A stretch of 21,339 nucleotides of DNA from Marvinbryantia sp. (GCA_016297895.1 JAEDFS010000032.1:1-21339), one strand, 5' to 3'. Counted from the stretch's first letter, positions 1-7,641 are shown. Numbers and translations: made by a program. The notes: generated from the sequence alone by a model not told the origin.

Positions 1-1
1 A

Positions 2-32
2 GAAGAGCTCGCAAGAGCTCTTCACTTTTTTT
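2..32 (+). terminator. Intrinsic terminator of an unseen upstream gene
   Basis: A perfect 9-bp stem (2-10 with 15-23, GAAGAGCTC/GAGCTCTTC) closes a GCAA tetraloop and is followed by AC and a run of seven T at 26-32. It must end a transcript entering from the left. No gene for it lies in the window. Confidence 0.85.
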
Positions 33-80
33 CGGCTGCTGCATAGTCTGTATATGAAAGAAAGAATCAGGAGAGAGAAC

Positions 81-1349
81 ATGCCTTATTCCTGCATCAG
101 ACCCATGCAGCAGAATTCCGGGAATGTGGGAAGACTGCGGATCAATGTGGAATCCAGTGTCAGAGAAATTCCGGTGGAAGGGGCAGTCGTGGATATTTCC
201 TACACCGGGGAACCGGACCGTGTGATCGAAGAGCTTCGGACAGACCAAAACGGTCAGACAGATGAGGTGGAGCTTGCCGCCCCGCCGGAAGAATACAGCT
301 TAAGTCCCGGGGAGGTACAGCCCTATTCAGAATACACTCTTCAGGTATCTGCGGAAGGGTTTGAGACCATTACGATTGCGGGAACAGAGATCCTGTCGGG
401 GCAGATCGCCCTTCAGGAAATCCGCCTTCGGCCGATTCGGGAGCAGGAGGTACCGGATGTGATCGTGATCCCGGCACACACCCTTTACGGCAATTATCCG
501 CCCAAGATCGCAGAAGCAGAGATCAAGCCGGTAAATCAGACCGGAGAGATCGTTTTAAGCAGAGTCGTCGTTCCCGAGTTTGTGGTCGTACATGACGGCT
601 CTCCAAGAGATACAACAGCTACAGATTATTATGTGAGATATAAGGACTATATCAAAAATGTGGCTTCCAGTGAGATCTATTCCACCTGGCCCAGGGAGAC
701 GATCATCGCCAATGTGCTGGCGATCATGTCCTTTACGCTGAATCGGGTCTATACGGAGTGGTACCGGAATAAAGGATTTGATTTTACGATCACTTCTTCG
801 ACTGCCTTTGACCACAAATGGATCTACGGAAGAAATATCTTTGAGAGCATTTCAGAAGTGGTGGATGATATTTTTGACAGTTATCTTTCCAGACCCAATG
901 TGAAGCAGCCGATCCTGACTCAGTACTGTGACGGGAACCGGGTGACTTGTCCGAACTGGATGACCCAGTGGGGATCTAAGAATCTGGGGGACCAGGGATA
1001 CTCGGCTATAGAGATCCTGCGATATTATTATGGAGATTCCATCTATATTAATACAGCGGAAGAGGTGGCAGGGATACCGTCATCCTGGCCCGGATATAAT
1101 CTGACGATCGGATCCGGCGGAGAAAAAGTACGGCAGATGCAGGAGCAGCTCAATGCGATCTCCAACAACTATCCTCTGATTCCGAAGATTTCTGTGGATG
1201 GTGTGTATGGACCGGCGACGCAGAATGCGGTGCGGGTTTTTCAGGAGGTCTTTGGTCTGACAGCAGATGGCATTGTCGGTCGGAGAACCTGGAATAAAAT
1301 ACAGGACATTTATGTGGGAGTGACGCGGATCGCAGAATTGAATCCGTAA
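81..1349 (+). CDS. SpoIID-like protein with C-terminal peptidoglycan-binding domain
   Basis: A 422-residue protein, read from the ATG at 81 because AGGAGAG lies just upstream; the in-frame ATG at 54 has no ribosome binding site. Residues about 15-120 look like a beta-rich, carboxypeptidase-regulatory-like domain. The middle part (about 190-335) resembles the SpoIID/LytB amidase-enhancer fold: a segment with IIANVLAIMSFTLNRV recalls the SpoIID helix, and MTQWGSKNLGDQGYSAIEIL recalls the SpoIID 'SQyGa..GysyeeIL' motif. Residues about 345-415 form a PG_binding_1 domain (VDGVYGPATQNAVRVFQ, then DGIVGRRTW). The N-terminus (MPYSCIRP) shows no signal peptide or membrane segment, odd for a wall-binding protein. 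Spore cortex or coat remodelling is a reasonable inference, but the exact role is unknown. A terminator at 1427-1452 separates it from carA. Confidence 0.8.
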   Translation: MPYSCIRPMQQNSGNVGRLRINVESSVREIPVEGAVVDISYTGEPDRVIEELRTDQNGQTDEVELAAPPEEYSLSPGEVQPYSEYTLQVSAEGFETITIAGTEILSGQIALQEIRLRPIREQEVPDVIVIPAHTLYGNYPPKIAEAEIKPVNQTGEIVLSRVVVPEFVVVHDGSPRDTTATDYYVRYKDYIKNVASSEIYSTWPRETIIANVLAIMSFTLNRVYTEWYRNKGFDFTITSSTAFDHKWIYGRNIFESISEVVDDIFDSYLSRPNVKQPILTQYCDGNRVTCPNWMTQWGSKNLGDQGYSAIEILRYYYGDSIYINTAEEVAGIPSSWPGYNLTIGSGGEKVRQMQEQLNAISNNYPLIPKISVDGVYGPATQNAVRVFQEVFGLTADGIVGRRTWNKIQDIYVGVTRIAELNP

Positions 1350-1426
1350 ATGGATGGGCGGGCGCAGGTAAAAAACAAATTGATTCAATGCAAAAAATCC
1401 ATATGGTCAGAGTCAGAAAATAGAGG

Positions 1427-1452
1427 AAAGGGGTTGAAAATCAGCCCCTTTT
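1427..1452 (+). terminator. Terminator after the SpoIID-like gene, overlapping the car promoter
   Basis: AAAGGGGTTGA (1427-1437) pairs with TCAGCCCCTTT (1441-1451) over 11 bp with one G-T wobble and a three-A loop, followed by a short T tract. The loop and inner stem contain the -35 box of the carA promoter (1434-1439), so terminator and promoter share bases. Confidence 0.65.
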
Positions 1453-1462
1453 GTGATATCAT
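1434..1462 (+). promoter_or_regulatory. Predicted carAB promoter with extended -10
   Basis: TTGAAA at 1434-1439, a 17-bp spacer, then TATCAT at 1457-1462 with a TG one base upstream (1454-1455), an extended -10. A start near A1469 would give a transcript beginning AATTTGGGG. The leader to the carA ATG would be about 86 nt. Confidence 0.65.
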
Positions 1463-1481
1463 CTTTACAATTTGGGGTGCG

Positions 1482-1529
1482 ATGGAGCAGGGGAAGAAGC
1501 AGGGGCTTTTGTTCCCTTTTTTCATGTAA
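1482..1529 (+). CDS. Possible carAB leader peptide (15 codons) across the attenuator
   Basis: ATG at 1482 opens a reading frame encoding MEQGKKQGLLFPFFM and ending at TAA 1527-1529. It covers the whole terminator-like hairpin and its T-run. A G-rich GGGGTG (1474-1479) lies just upstream and could serve as a weak, closely spaced ribosome binding site. In E. coli pyrBI a leader peptide also runs across the attenuator, and translation close behind RNA polymerase prevents hairpin formation. Whether this frame is translated is inference; a frame this short can arise by chance. Confidence 0.35.
   Translation: MEQGKKQGLLFPFFM
1489..1522 (+). promoter_or_regulatory. Terminator-like hairpin (attenuator) in the carA leader
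   Basis: AGGGGAA (1489-1495) pairs with TTCCCTT (1512-1518), with the G1490-T1517 wobble. An inner stem AAGC/GCTT (1497-1500 with 1505-1508) closes an AGGG loop, and T1517-T1522 follows. It lies between the predicted promoter and the carA start, so it would cut transcription in the leader unless overridden. No clear PyrR-type binding loop was seen. Confidence 0.55.
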
Positions 1530-1554
1530 GAATCATTGAAAGGCAGGTCAGTTT

Positions 1555-2628
1555 ATGAAAGCATTTCTTATATTAGAAGACGGGACGGTGTTTACCGGTA
1601 CCAGTATTGGCTCTGACAGAGAAGTCATCAGTGAGATCGTATTTAATACTTCCATGACCGGTTATCTTGAAGTACTCACCGATCCGTCTTACGCAGGACA
1701 GGCGGTGGTGATGACATATCCGCTGATCGGAAATTATGGAATCTGTTATGAGGATATGGAATCGGCGAGACCCTGGCCCGATGGCTATATCGTAAGAGAA
1801 CTGTCCCGTATACCCAGTAACTTCCGAAGCGAAGGTACGATTCAGGAGTTCCTTAAAAAATATGATATTCCGGGAATTGCAGGAGTGGATACCAGAGCAT
1901 TGACCAAGATCCTTCGGGAAAAGGGGACCATGAACGGCATGATCACAACCAACGAACAGTATGATCTGGATGAGATCCTGCCGAAGCTGAAAGCATATAC
2001 CACTGGAAAAGTGGTTGAGAAGGTGACCTGTGCGGAAAAATATGTACTGGAAGGAGATGGACCGAAGGTTGCACTGCTGGATCTGGGAGCGAAGCGAAAT
2101 ATTGCCAGATCTTTGAATCAGCGGGGATGTCAGGTGACTGTTTACCCGGCACTTACCAGCGCAGATGAGATTATCAAAGATGCACCGGATGGAATCATGC
2201 TTTCCAACGGACCCGGAGATCCCAAGGAATGTACATCTATTATTGAGGAGATCAGAAAACTGTATCAGACAGACATTCCCATTTTTGCGATCTGTCTCGG
2301 ACATCAGCTGATGGCTCTGGCTAATGGAGCAGATACTTATAAGATGAAATACGGTCACAGGGGAGGCAATCATCCGGTGAAGGATCTGTCTACCGGAAGA
2401 GTCTATATTTCCTCTCAGAATCACGGTTATGTAGTAGATACAGAAAATCTGGATCCTTCTGTGGCAGTTCCGGCGTTTACAAATGTAAACGATGGAACCA
2501 ATGAGGGACTTGCCTATACCGGAAAGAAGATCTTCACGGTACAGTTCCACCCGGAAGCATGCCCAGGACCGCTGGATTCCGGAATGCTGTTTGACCGGTT
2601 TATGAAAATGATGGAGGTGAACAACTGA
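1555..2628 (+). CDS. carA: Carbamoyl-phosphate synthase small subunit (glutaminase)
   Basis: A 357-residue glutamine amidotransferase subunit. It hydrolyses glutamine and passes ammonia to CarB, which makes carbamoyl phosphate for pyrimidine and arginine synthesis in the cytoplasm. The N-terminal CPSase_sm_chain domain begins MKAFLILEDGTVFTG. The C-terminal class I GATase half carries the nucleophile in FAICLGHQLMALA (Cys247) and the rest of the triad in VQFHPEACPGP (His332, Glu334). Length is slightly below the E. coli protein (382). AAAGGCAGG at 1539-1547 is the ribosome binding site. The stop overlaps the carB start by one base (TGATG), a sign of translational coupling. Expression is probably controlled by the leader at 1457-1554. 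Confidence 0.97.
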   Translation: MKAFLILEDGTVFTGTSIGSDREVISEIVFNTSMTGYLEVLTDPSYAGQAVVMTYPLIGNYGICYEDMESARPWPDGYIVRELSRIPSNFRSEGTIQEFLKKYDIPGIAGVDTRALTKILREKGTMNGMITTNEQYDLDEILPKLKAYTTGKVVEKVTCAEKYVLEGDGPKVALLDLGAKRNIARSLNQRGCQVTVYPALTSADEIIKDAPDGIMLSNGPGDPKECTSIIEEIRKLYQTDIPIFAICLGHQLMALANGADTYKMKYGHRGGNHPVKDLSTGRVYISSQNHGYVVDTENLDPSVAVPAFTNVNDGTNEGLAYTGKKIFTVQFHPEACPGPLDSGMLFDRFMKMMEVNN

Positions 2629-5600
2629 TGCCGAAGAATCCTGATATTAAGAAAGTACTGGTAATTGGATCAGGTCCGATCATTATCGGACAGGCGGCAG
2701 AGTTTGACTATGCAGGGACTCAGGCATGCCGTTCCCTGAAGGAAGAAGGAATTGAGGTCGTACTTCTCAACTCCAATCCGGCTACGATCATGACAGACAA
2801 AGATATTGCCGACCGGGTCTATATTGAACCGCTGACAGTGGAAGTGGTGGAGCAGCTGATCTTAAAAGAACAGCCGGACAGTGTGCTTCCGACGCTGGGA
2901 GGTCAGGCCGGTCTGAATCTGGCCATGGAATTAGAGGAAAAAGGCTTCTTAAAGGAACACAATGTGCGTCTGATCGGAACCACATCGGAGACAATCAAAA
3001 AGGCGGAAGACCGTCTGGAATTCAAGAAGACCATGGAAAAGATCGGCGAGCCCATTGCCGCTTCCAAGGTCGTAGAAAATATTGAGGATGGTGTGGCATT
3101 TACAAATACCATCGGATATCCGGTGGTGCTGCGTCCGGCATATACGCTGGGAGGAAGCGGCGGCGGAATTGCCCATAATTACGAAGAACTGGTTGAGATC
3201 CTGGCAAACGGTCTGCGTCTTTCCCGGGTGGGACAGGTACTGGTAGAACGCTGCATCGCAGGCTGGAAGGAGATCGAATATGAAGTGATGCGGGACAGCG
3301 CCGGCAACTGTATCACCGTCTGCAATATGGAAAACATTGATCCGGTAGGTGTGCATACGGGAGACAGTATTGTAGTGGCACCCTCTCAGACTCTGGGAGA
3401 TAAAGAATATCAGATGCTGAGAAGTTCTGCGCTGAATATCATCAGCGAACTGAATATTACCGGAGGGTGTAATGTTCAGTATGCACTTCACCCGGAAAGC
3501 TTTGAATACTGTGTCATCGAGGTAAATCCCCGTGTCAGCCGTTCCTCTGCACTGGCTTCTAAAGCTACGGGCTATCCGATTGCCAAGGTAGCTGCCAAGA
3601 TCGCACTGGGATACACGCTGGATGAGATCAAAAATGCAATCACACAGAAGACATATGCCAGCTTTGAACCTATGCTGGACTACTGTGTCGTAAAGATTCC
3701 GAGACTGCCCTTTGACAAGTTTATCAGTGCAAAGAGGACTCTGACCACACAGATGAAGGCGACCGGAGAGGTCATGAGCATCTGCAATAATTTTGAGGGT
3801 GCTTTGATGAAAGCGATCCGTTCTCTGGAACAGCATGTGGACAGTCTGATGTCTTATGATTTCACCGGACTGGATGAAGAACAACTGTTAAAACAGCTGG
3901 CTCTGGTGGACGACAGGCGAATCTGGGTGATCGCTGAGGCGATCCGAAGAGGCATTTCCTATGAAAAGATCCATGAGATCACTAAGATCGATGTGTGGTT
4001 CATTGATAAGATCGCCATTCTGGTGGAAATGGAACAGGCTTTAAAGACCGAAGAACTGACTGCAGATCTGTTAAAAGAAGCAAAACGGATCGAGTTCCCG
4101 GACAATGTGATCGCCCGCCTGACCGGAAAAGCAGAAGATGAGATCAAGAAGATGCGTTATGAGAACGGAATCATAGCGGCATATAAGATGGTAGATACCT
4201 GTGCGGCCGAGTTTGATGCGGCAACTCCCTATTATTACTCTGTATTCGGAAGCGAAAATGAAGCAGTGGAGACGCATGATCGGAAGAAGGTTCTGGTACT
4301 TGGCTCCGGACCCATCCGAATCGGTCAGGGAATCGAATTCGACTTCTGTTCGGTTCACTGCACCTGGGCGTTTGCAAAAGAAGGATATGAGACCATCATC
4401 ATCAACAACAACCCGGAGACGGTCAGTACAGATTTTGACATTGCTGACAAACTGTATTTTGAACCGCTGACACCGGAAGATGTGGAGAATATTGTAAATC
4501 TGGAGAAACCGGATGGTGCCGTTGTTCAGTTCGGCGGTCAGACCGCCATCAAGCTGACGGAGAGCCTGATGAAGATGGGCGTTCCGATTCTGGGCACCTC
4601 TGCGGAAAACGTGGATGCAGCGGAAGACAGGGAACTGTTTGATGAGATTCTGGAAAAATGCGGAATTCCCCGCCCGGCAGGTCATACGGTATTTACTGCT
4701 GAGGAGGCAAAGAAAGCTGCCAATGAGCTGGGATATCCGGTTCTGGTGAGACCGTCCTATGTTCTTGGCGGACAGGGAATGCAGATCGCTATCAATGACG
4801 AAGATGTGGATGAATTTATCGGCATCATCAACCGGATCGCTCAGGAGCATCCCATCCTGGTAGATAAATATCTGGTAGGTAAGGAGATCGAGGTGGATGC
4901 AGTCTGTGACGGTACGGATATTCTGATCCCCGGTATTATGGAGCATATTGAACGTGCAGGAATCCATTCCGGTGACAGTATTTCTGTTTATCCTGCACAG
5001 AGCATCAGTGCAAAGGTAAAAGCCACCATCGAGGATTATACAAGAAAACTGGCACAGTCTCTTCATGTGGTTGGATTGATCAATATTCAGTTTATCGTCT
5101 GTGGGGAAGAGGTGTATGTCATTGAAGTTAACCCCCGTTCCAGCCGTACGGTACCCTATATCAGCAAAGTAACGGGAATTCCCATTGTACCGCTGGCTAC
5201 CAAAGTGATTCTGGGAGCGAAAATCAAAAATCTGGGTTATACACCGGGGCTTCAGCCGGAGGCAGATTACTTTGCAGTCAAGATGCCGGTATTCTCGTTT
5301 GAAAAGATCAGAGGAGCAGATATCAGCCTGGGACCGGAGATGAAATCGACCGGTGAGTGTCTGGGAATTGCGAAGACCTTTAACGAGGCTTTATACAAAG
5401 CGTTCCTGGGAGCCGGAATCTGTCTTCCGAAATACAAGAATATGATCATGACTGTCAGAGAGGAAGAGCATGAGGAAGCCAAAGAGATCGCCAGACGATT
5501 TGAGGCACTGGGCTATAATATCTTTGCAACCAAAGGTACAGCCAAAGCTCTCATGGATGCGGATGTGCAGGTGCGCATGACCCGCAAGATTGAACAGGAA

Positions 5601-5828
5601 TCCCCCAACATTCTGGACCTGATACTTGGTCACAGGATCGACCTGGTCATCGATATTCCTTCCCAGGGTGTCGGAAAGAGCCACGATGGCTTTATCATCC
5701 GAAGAAATGCCATTGAGACCGGTGTGAATGTGCTGACATCTCTGGATACTGCAAAAGCACTGGTATCCAGTCTGGAAAGTGCGGATATTCAGAAACTTAC
5801 CCTGGTGGATATTGCAAAGATCGGATAA
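2628..5828 (+). CDS. carB: Carbamoyl-phosphate synthase large subunit
   Basis: A 1066-residue synthetase (E. coli 1073) with the usual internal duplication. The first ATP-grasp half (about 1-400) makes carboxyphosphate and starts with GSGPIIIGQAAEFDYAGTQA. An oligomerisation segment follows (about 400-550). The second half (about 551-935) phosphorylates carbamate and starts with GSGPIRIGQGIEFDF. The C-terminal MGS-like domain (about 936-1066) is the allosteric part. Both halves keep the EVNPR motif, in EVNPRVSRSSAL and EVNPRSSRTVPY. AGGTG just before the TGATG overlap with carA serves as the ribosome binding site. The gene looks intact, with a terminator just downstream. No other pyr or arg genes are adjacent, so carAB is a stand-alone unit here. 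Confidence 0.98.
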   Translation: MPKNPDIKKVLVIGSGPIIIGQAAEFDYAGTQACRSLKEEGIEVVLLNSNPATIMTDKDIADRVYIEPLTVEVVEQLILKEQPDSVLPTLGGQAGLNLAMELEEKGFLKEHNVRLIGTTSETIKKAEDRLEFKKTMEKIGEPIAASKVVENIEDGVAFTNTIGYPVVLRPAYTLGGSGGGIAHNYEELVEILANGLRLSRVGQVLVERCIAGWKEIEYEVMRDSAGNCITVCNMENIDPVGVHTGDSIVVAPSQTLGDKEYQMLRSSALNIISELNITGGCNVQYALHPESFEYCVIEVNPRVSRSSALASKATGYPIAKVAAKIALGYTLDEIKNAITQKTYASFEPMLDYCVVKIPRLPFDKFISAKRTLTTQMKATGEVMSICNNFEGALMKAIRSLEQHVDSLMSYDFTGLDEEQLLKQLALVDDRRIWVIAEAIRRGISYEKIHEITKIDVWFIDKIAILVEMEQALKTEELTADLLKEAKRIEFPDNVIARLTGKAEDEIKKMRYENGIIAAYKMVDTCAAEFDAATPYYYSVFGSENEAVETHDRKKVLVLGSGPIRIGQGIEFDFCSVHCTWAFAKEGYETIIINNNPETVSTDFDIADKLYFEPLTPEDVENIVNLEKPDGAVVQFGGQTAIKLTESLMKMGVPILGTSAENVDAAEDRELFDEILEKCGIPRPAGHTVFTAEEAKKAANELGYPVLVRPSYVLGGQGMQIAINDEDVDEFIGIINRIAQEHPILVDKYLVGKEIEVDAVCDGTDILIPGIMEHIERAGIHSGDSISVYPAQSISAKVKATIEDYTRKLAQSLHVVGLINIQFIVCGEEVYVIEVNPRSSRTVPYISKVTGIPIVPLATKVILGAKIKNLGYTPGLQPEADYFAVKMPVFSFEKIRGADISLGPEMKSTGECLGIAKTFNEALYKAFLGAGICLPKYKNMIMTVREEEHEEAKEIARRFEALGYNIFATKGTAKALMDADVQVRMTRKIEQESPNILDLILGHRIDLVIDIPSQGVGKSHDGFIIRRNAIETGVNVLTSLDTAKALVSSLESADIQKLTLVDIAKIG

Positions 5829-5881
5829 AGACTTCAAAGGACAAAAGTACCACATGATTTGCGGTACTTCAGACTGTAGAC

Positions 5882-5907
5882 AAAGTCCCGGCAAAAGCCG
5901 GGCTTTT
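5882..5907 (+). terminator. Terminator after carB
   Basis: CCCGGC (5887-5892), an AAAA loop and GCCGGG (5897-5902), with outer AAAG/CTTT pairing, then TTTT. A weaker inverted repeat AAGTACC/GGTACTT (5845-5851 with 5863-5869) lies between it and the carB stop. Confidence 0.85.
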
Positions 5908-5928
5908 CTACATTTATGGCCGTTTTTC

Positions 5929-5937
5929 TGGTATAAT
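5929..5937 (+). promoter_or_regulatory. Extended -10 before the transposase remnant
   Basis: TGGTATAAT (TG-N-TATAAT) with no good -35 upstream. It is placed to drive the reading frame at 5966 and is probably what remains of the insertion sequence's own promoter. Confidence 0.45.
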
Positions 5938-5965
5938 AAAAATATCAGAAGGGCGGTGTTTTTTT

Positions 5966-6199
5966 ATGATGACAAAAAATTCAGATAAAAAAAGGGAACA
6001 GATGATAATGCTCTGTATGGATGACATGGTTCCCCAAAACCATATGCTGCGTTTAATTGATAAAGCCATTGACTGGACTTTTATATATGATCTTGTTGAA
6101 GAAAAATACTGCCCCGATAACGGAAGGCCAAGCATGGACCCTGTCGTTTTATCCGTCCGGCTTGTCCAATACCTGCCTGTATTAATACTTCCTTTTTAA
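5966..6199 (+). mobile_element. N-terminal remnant of an IS1182-type transposase
   Basis: The frame from ATG 5966 reads like the first 60-70 residues of IS1182/DUF772-type transposases: a short lead, DDMVPQNHMLRLIDKAIDWTF, then IYDLVEEKYCPDNGRPSMDP. Family proteins are usually 400-550 residues, so over 80% is missing, including the DDE catalytic core. Similarity fades after PVVL; a possible VQYL follows, and the frame stops at 6199. The last 18 bases overlap the 3' end of the minus-strand pseudogene, so the junction with foreign sequence lies between about 6145 and 6180. No terminal inverted repeat was identified. The fragment cannot transpose. Confidence 0.75.
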
Positions 6200-7175
6200 T
6201 TCCGTCCATCCGTACGGGACATCTTCCCCCTTGGATGCACTGCGCATCGTCTGGGGATCCCCGTCTTTCATGAAAACACGGTCTGCGCTGCTGCTGTAGG
6301 TGGTTTCCGAGCTGTCCGGTCTTACATAGATATTCTCTCCCCTGGTTGCTTCCGCCCATTTTTCACTCATGCGGTCTTGGGCATCCATCTGGTTCTGCCA
6401 GGAACTCCTCTGTTGTTCATACGCCTGATTCTGGCGGTCCCACCAGGCCTGGTTCTGCATGCCGTAGGCCTGCTCCCTGCATGAGTCCGGCACCCAATCC
6501 CGGCATCATTCCCATCCCCGGGGCATACATGGCATATTCCAGGCCTGTCATGTCCGCACCAAGGATCAGGATCTGTTCATTGATCCGGTATACCTTCATG
6601 AGTGCACCGGCAAACACGTTCTGGAATTTTATCTGGATCCCGGATGCCAGGGCATTCCTTTCAAGCTCCTGCGCTTCCCGGAGCTCTAATTGTTTTGCTG
6701 CCTGGATATTCTGTCCCAGGATGGACGGAAGGGGCTTTGTGTCCAGTACGGATACCGGTTTTCCGTTGGCGATTTCTTTTGCAATCCCGTCCAGGTATAT
6801 GCCAGGCACGACAAAACTCCTCATGGGCATTTTCGTAGTCTGATTGAAGGCTCCTTCTATGTGCCTCTGCATTGGTCCCTTTTTCAGCTGCTGAAAGCTC
6901 TCCCCCGTATTTGCAAAGAGGACGGTTTCCCCATCAGGGGAGGATGCCTGGACCTGCGCGGTAAATGGGTTTGACAAACTCTGTACCACCTGCCGGATTC
7001 CCCCTTCGGTCTTCCATCCTTCCGGGACCATGGCGCTGGCAATCACCTGGCCTGTTGCAGCGTCGGTCATGGCTGTTTTCTGGCGTTTTCCACCGGCCGT
7101 TTCCCATTCTTTCTCTTCCGGCTCCACCATGACGGTATTCCCGCATGCCGGGCAGTAATATATCCTTAATCTCAT
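6182..7175 (-). pseudogene. Unknown protein gene broken by a one-base frameshift
   Basis: The gene starts at ATG 7175, with AAAGGAGA at 7183-7190 giving ideal spacing; the ATG at 7181 is too close to it. The first frame runs to about 6470 and the next to the stop at 6182. The two join at GLMQGAG|YGMQNQAWW: one extra C in GGCC (6467-6470) explains the shift. Restored, the product is about 330 residues. It has a single CPACG near the N-terminus (half a zinc ribbon, no second CxxC), a VPEGW...SPDG region of unknown fold, an Ala/Glu-rich helical stretch, a Gly/Met-rich turn and a Gln/Trp-rich probable helix. I do not recognise the family. The shift may be real decay, a sequencing error or, less likely, programmed. 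The stop lies beside the transposase remnant. Confidence 0.6.
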
Positions 7176-7419
7176 TTGCATCTCTCCTTTTAGAAAACAA
7201 AAAATGTAGCCTGTGAAAACCTGTCCGGTATTATTATATCTTTCCTGGGAAATGGAGGCAATCGGATTGCCGCACCAGTCAATGACATTTCCGGAAACAT
7301 GCCATGGCACGGGATCACGTATTCCTGAAGGATACTACCTGAACGAAAGCGGTATTATGCAGGGAAGATGGGAATAGAGCAACAGAGACAGGTCTTATGC
7401 CGAACAAAATTTCTATTTC
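7176..7419. other. Non-coding stretch upstream of the broken gene
   Basis: Apart from the ribosome binding site of the minus-strand gene (7183-7190), no convincing gene is visible. A plus-strand frame open from 7210 ends at TAG 7375-7377 with GYYLNESGIMQGRW (from 7330), resembling one cell-wall-binding (choline-binding type) repeat. It may be debris of a lost surface-protein gene. It has no start or ribosome binding site. Confidence 0.35.
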
Positions 7420-7473
7420 CGCGAGCAACGAGCCAAGTAGCCGCACTTGTGCGGATATTTGGCGACTGCTGCG
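7420..7473 (+). other. Long interrupted hairpin, possible intergenic repeat or structured RNA
   Basis: Five stem segments nest in register: CGC/GCG (7420-7422 with 7471-7473, one bulged G), AGCA/TGCT (7424-7427 with 7467-7470), GCCAA/TTGGC (7432-7436 with 7459-7463) and CCGCA/TGCGG (7441-7445 with 7450-7454), around a CTTG loop. Internal loops are ACGA/GAC and GTAG/ATAT. Pairing this regular suggests a conserved element. I could not assign a family; it may be a dispersed repeat of Lachnospiraceae. Confidence 0.5.
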
Positions 7474-7484
7474 AGGGTCAAATA

Positions 7485-7544
7485 CCCCGCTGCTCTGCAG
7501 CGCTACAAGCTTGATACCCCGTTGCTTGCAGCGGGGTCTTTGAT
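7485..7544 (+). terminator. Duplicated terminator-like hairpin region
   Basis: The second copy CCCCGTTGC/GCAGCGGGG (7517-7525 with 7528-7536) is followed by TCTTTGATTTT and is a plausible terminator. The first copy, CCCCGCTGC at 7485-7493, has a truncated local partner (GCAGCG 7497-7502). It can instead pair perfectly over 9 bp with 7528-7536, so two folds compete. Confidence 0.55.
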
Positions 7545-7584
7545 TTTAATGCGACATCCCCTTTTTGTACATATTACAAATGTG

Positions 7585-7613
7585 TTGCATAATCCGACAA
7601 TCTGTGATAAGAT
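7585..7613 (+). promoter_or_regulatory. Possible upstream recA promoter (P1)
   Basis: TTGCAT at 7585-7590, a 17-bp spacer and TAAGAT at 7608-7613 with an extended-10 TG at 7605-7606. It would add about 60 nt to the recA leader and run through the second promoter. Confidence 0.45.
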
Positions 7614-7641
7614 GAAAGCGACTGAAAAACGAAAAAATCTG

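Noticed and set aside
1457..1554. PyrR-binding attenuator before carA
   Set aside because: I saw no loop resembling the PyrR consensus in the short leader, so this more usual Firmicutes mechanism is not supported.
1573..2550. Long minus-strand open frame (325 codons) opposite carA
   Set aside because: It lies wholly antisense to an intact, well-recognised gene and has no ribosome binding site or family resemblance. It is a codon-bias shadow.
2949..5066. Two long minus-strand frames (311 and 331 codons) opposite carB
   Set aside because: Both are antisense to conserved CarB domains, with compositions typical of shadow frames.
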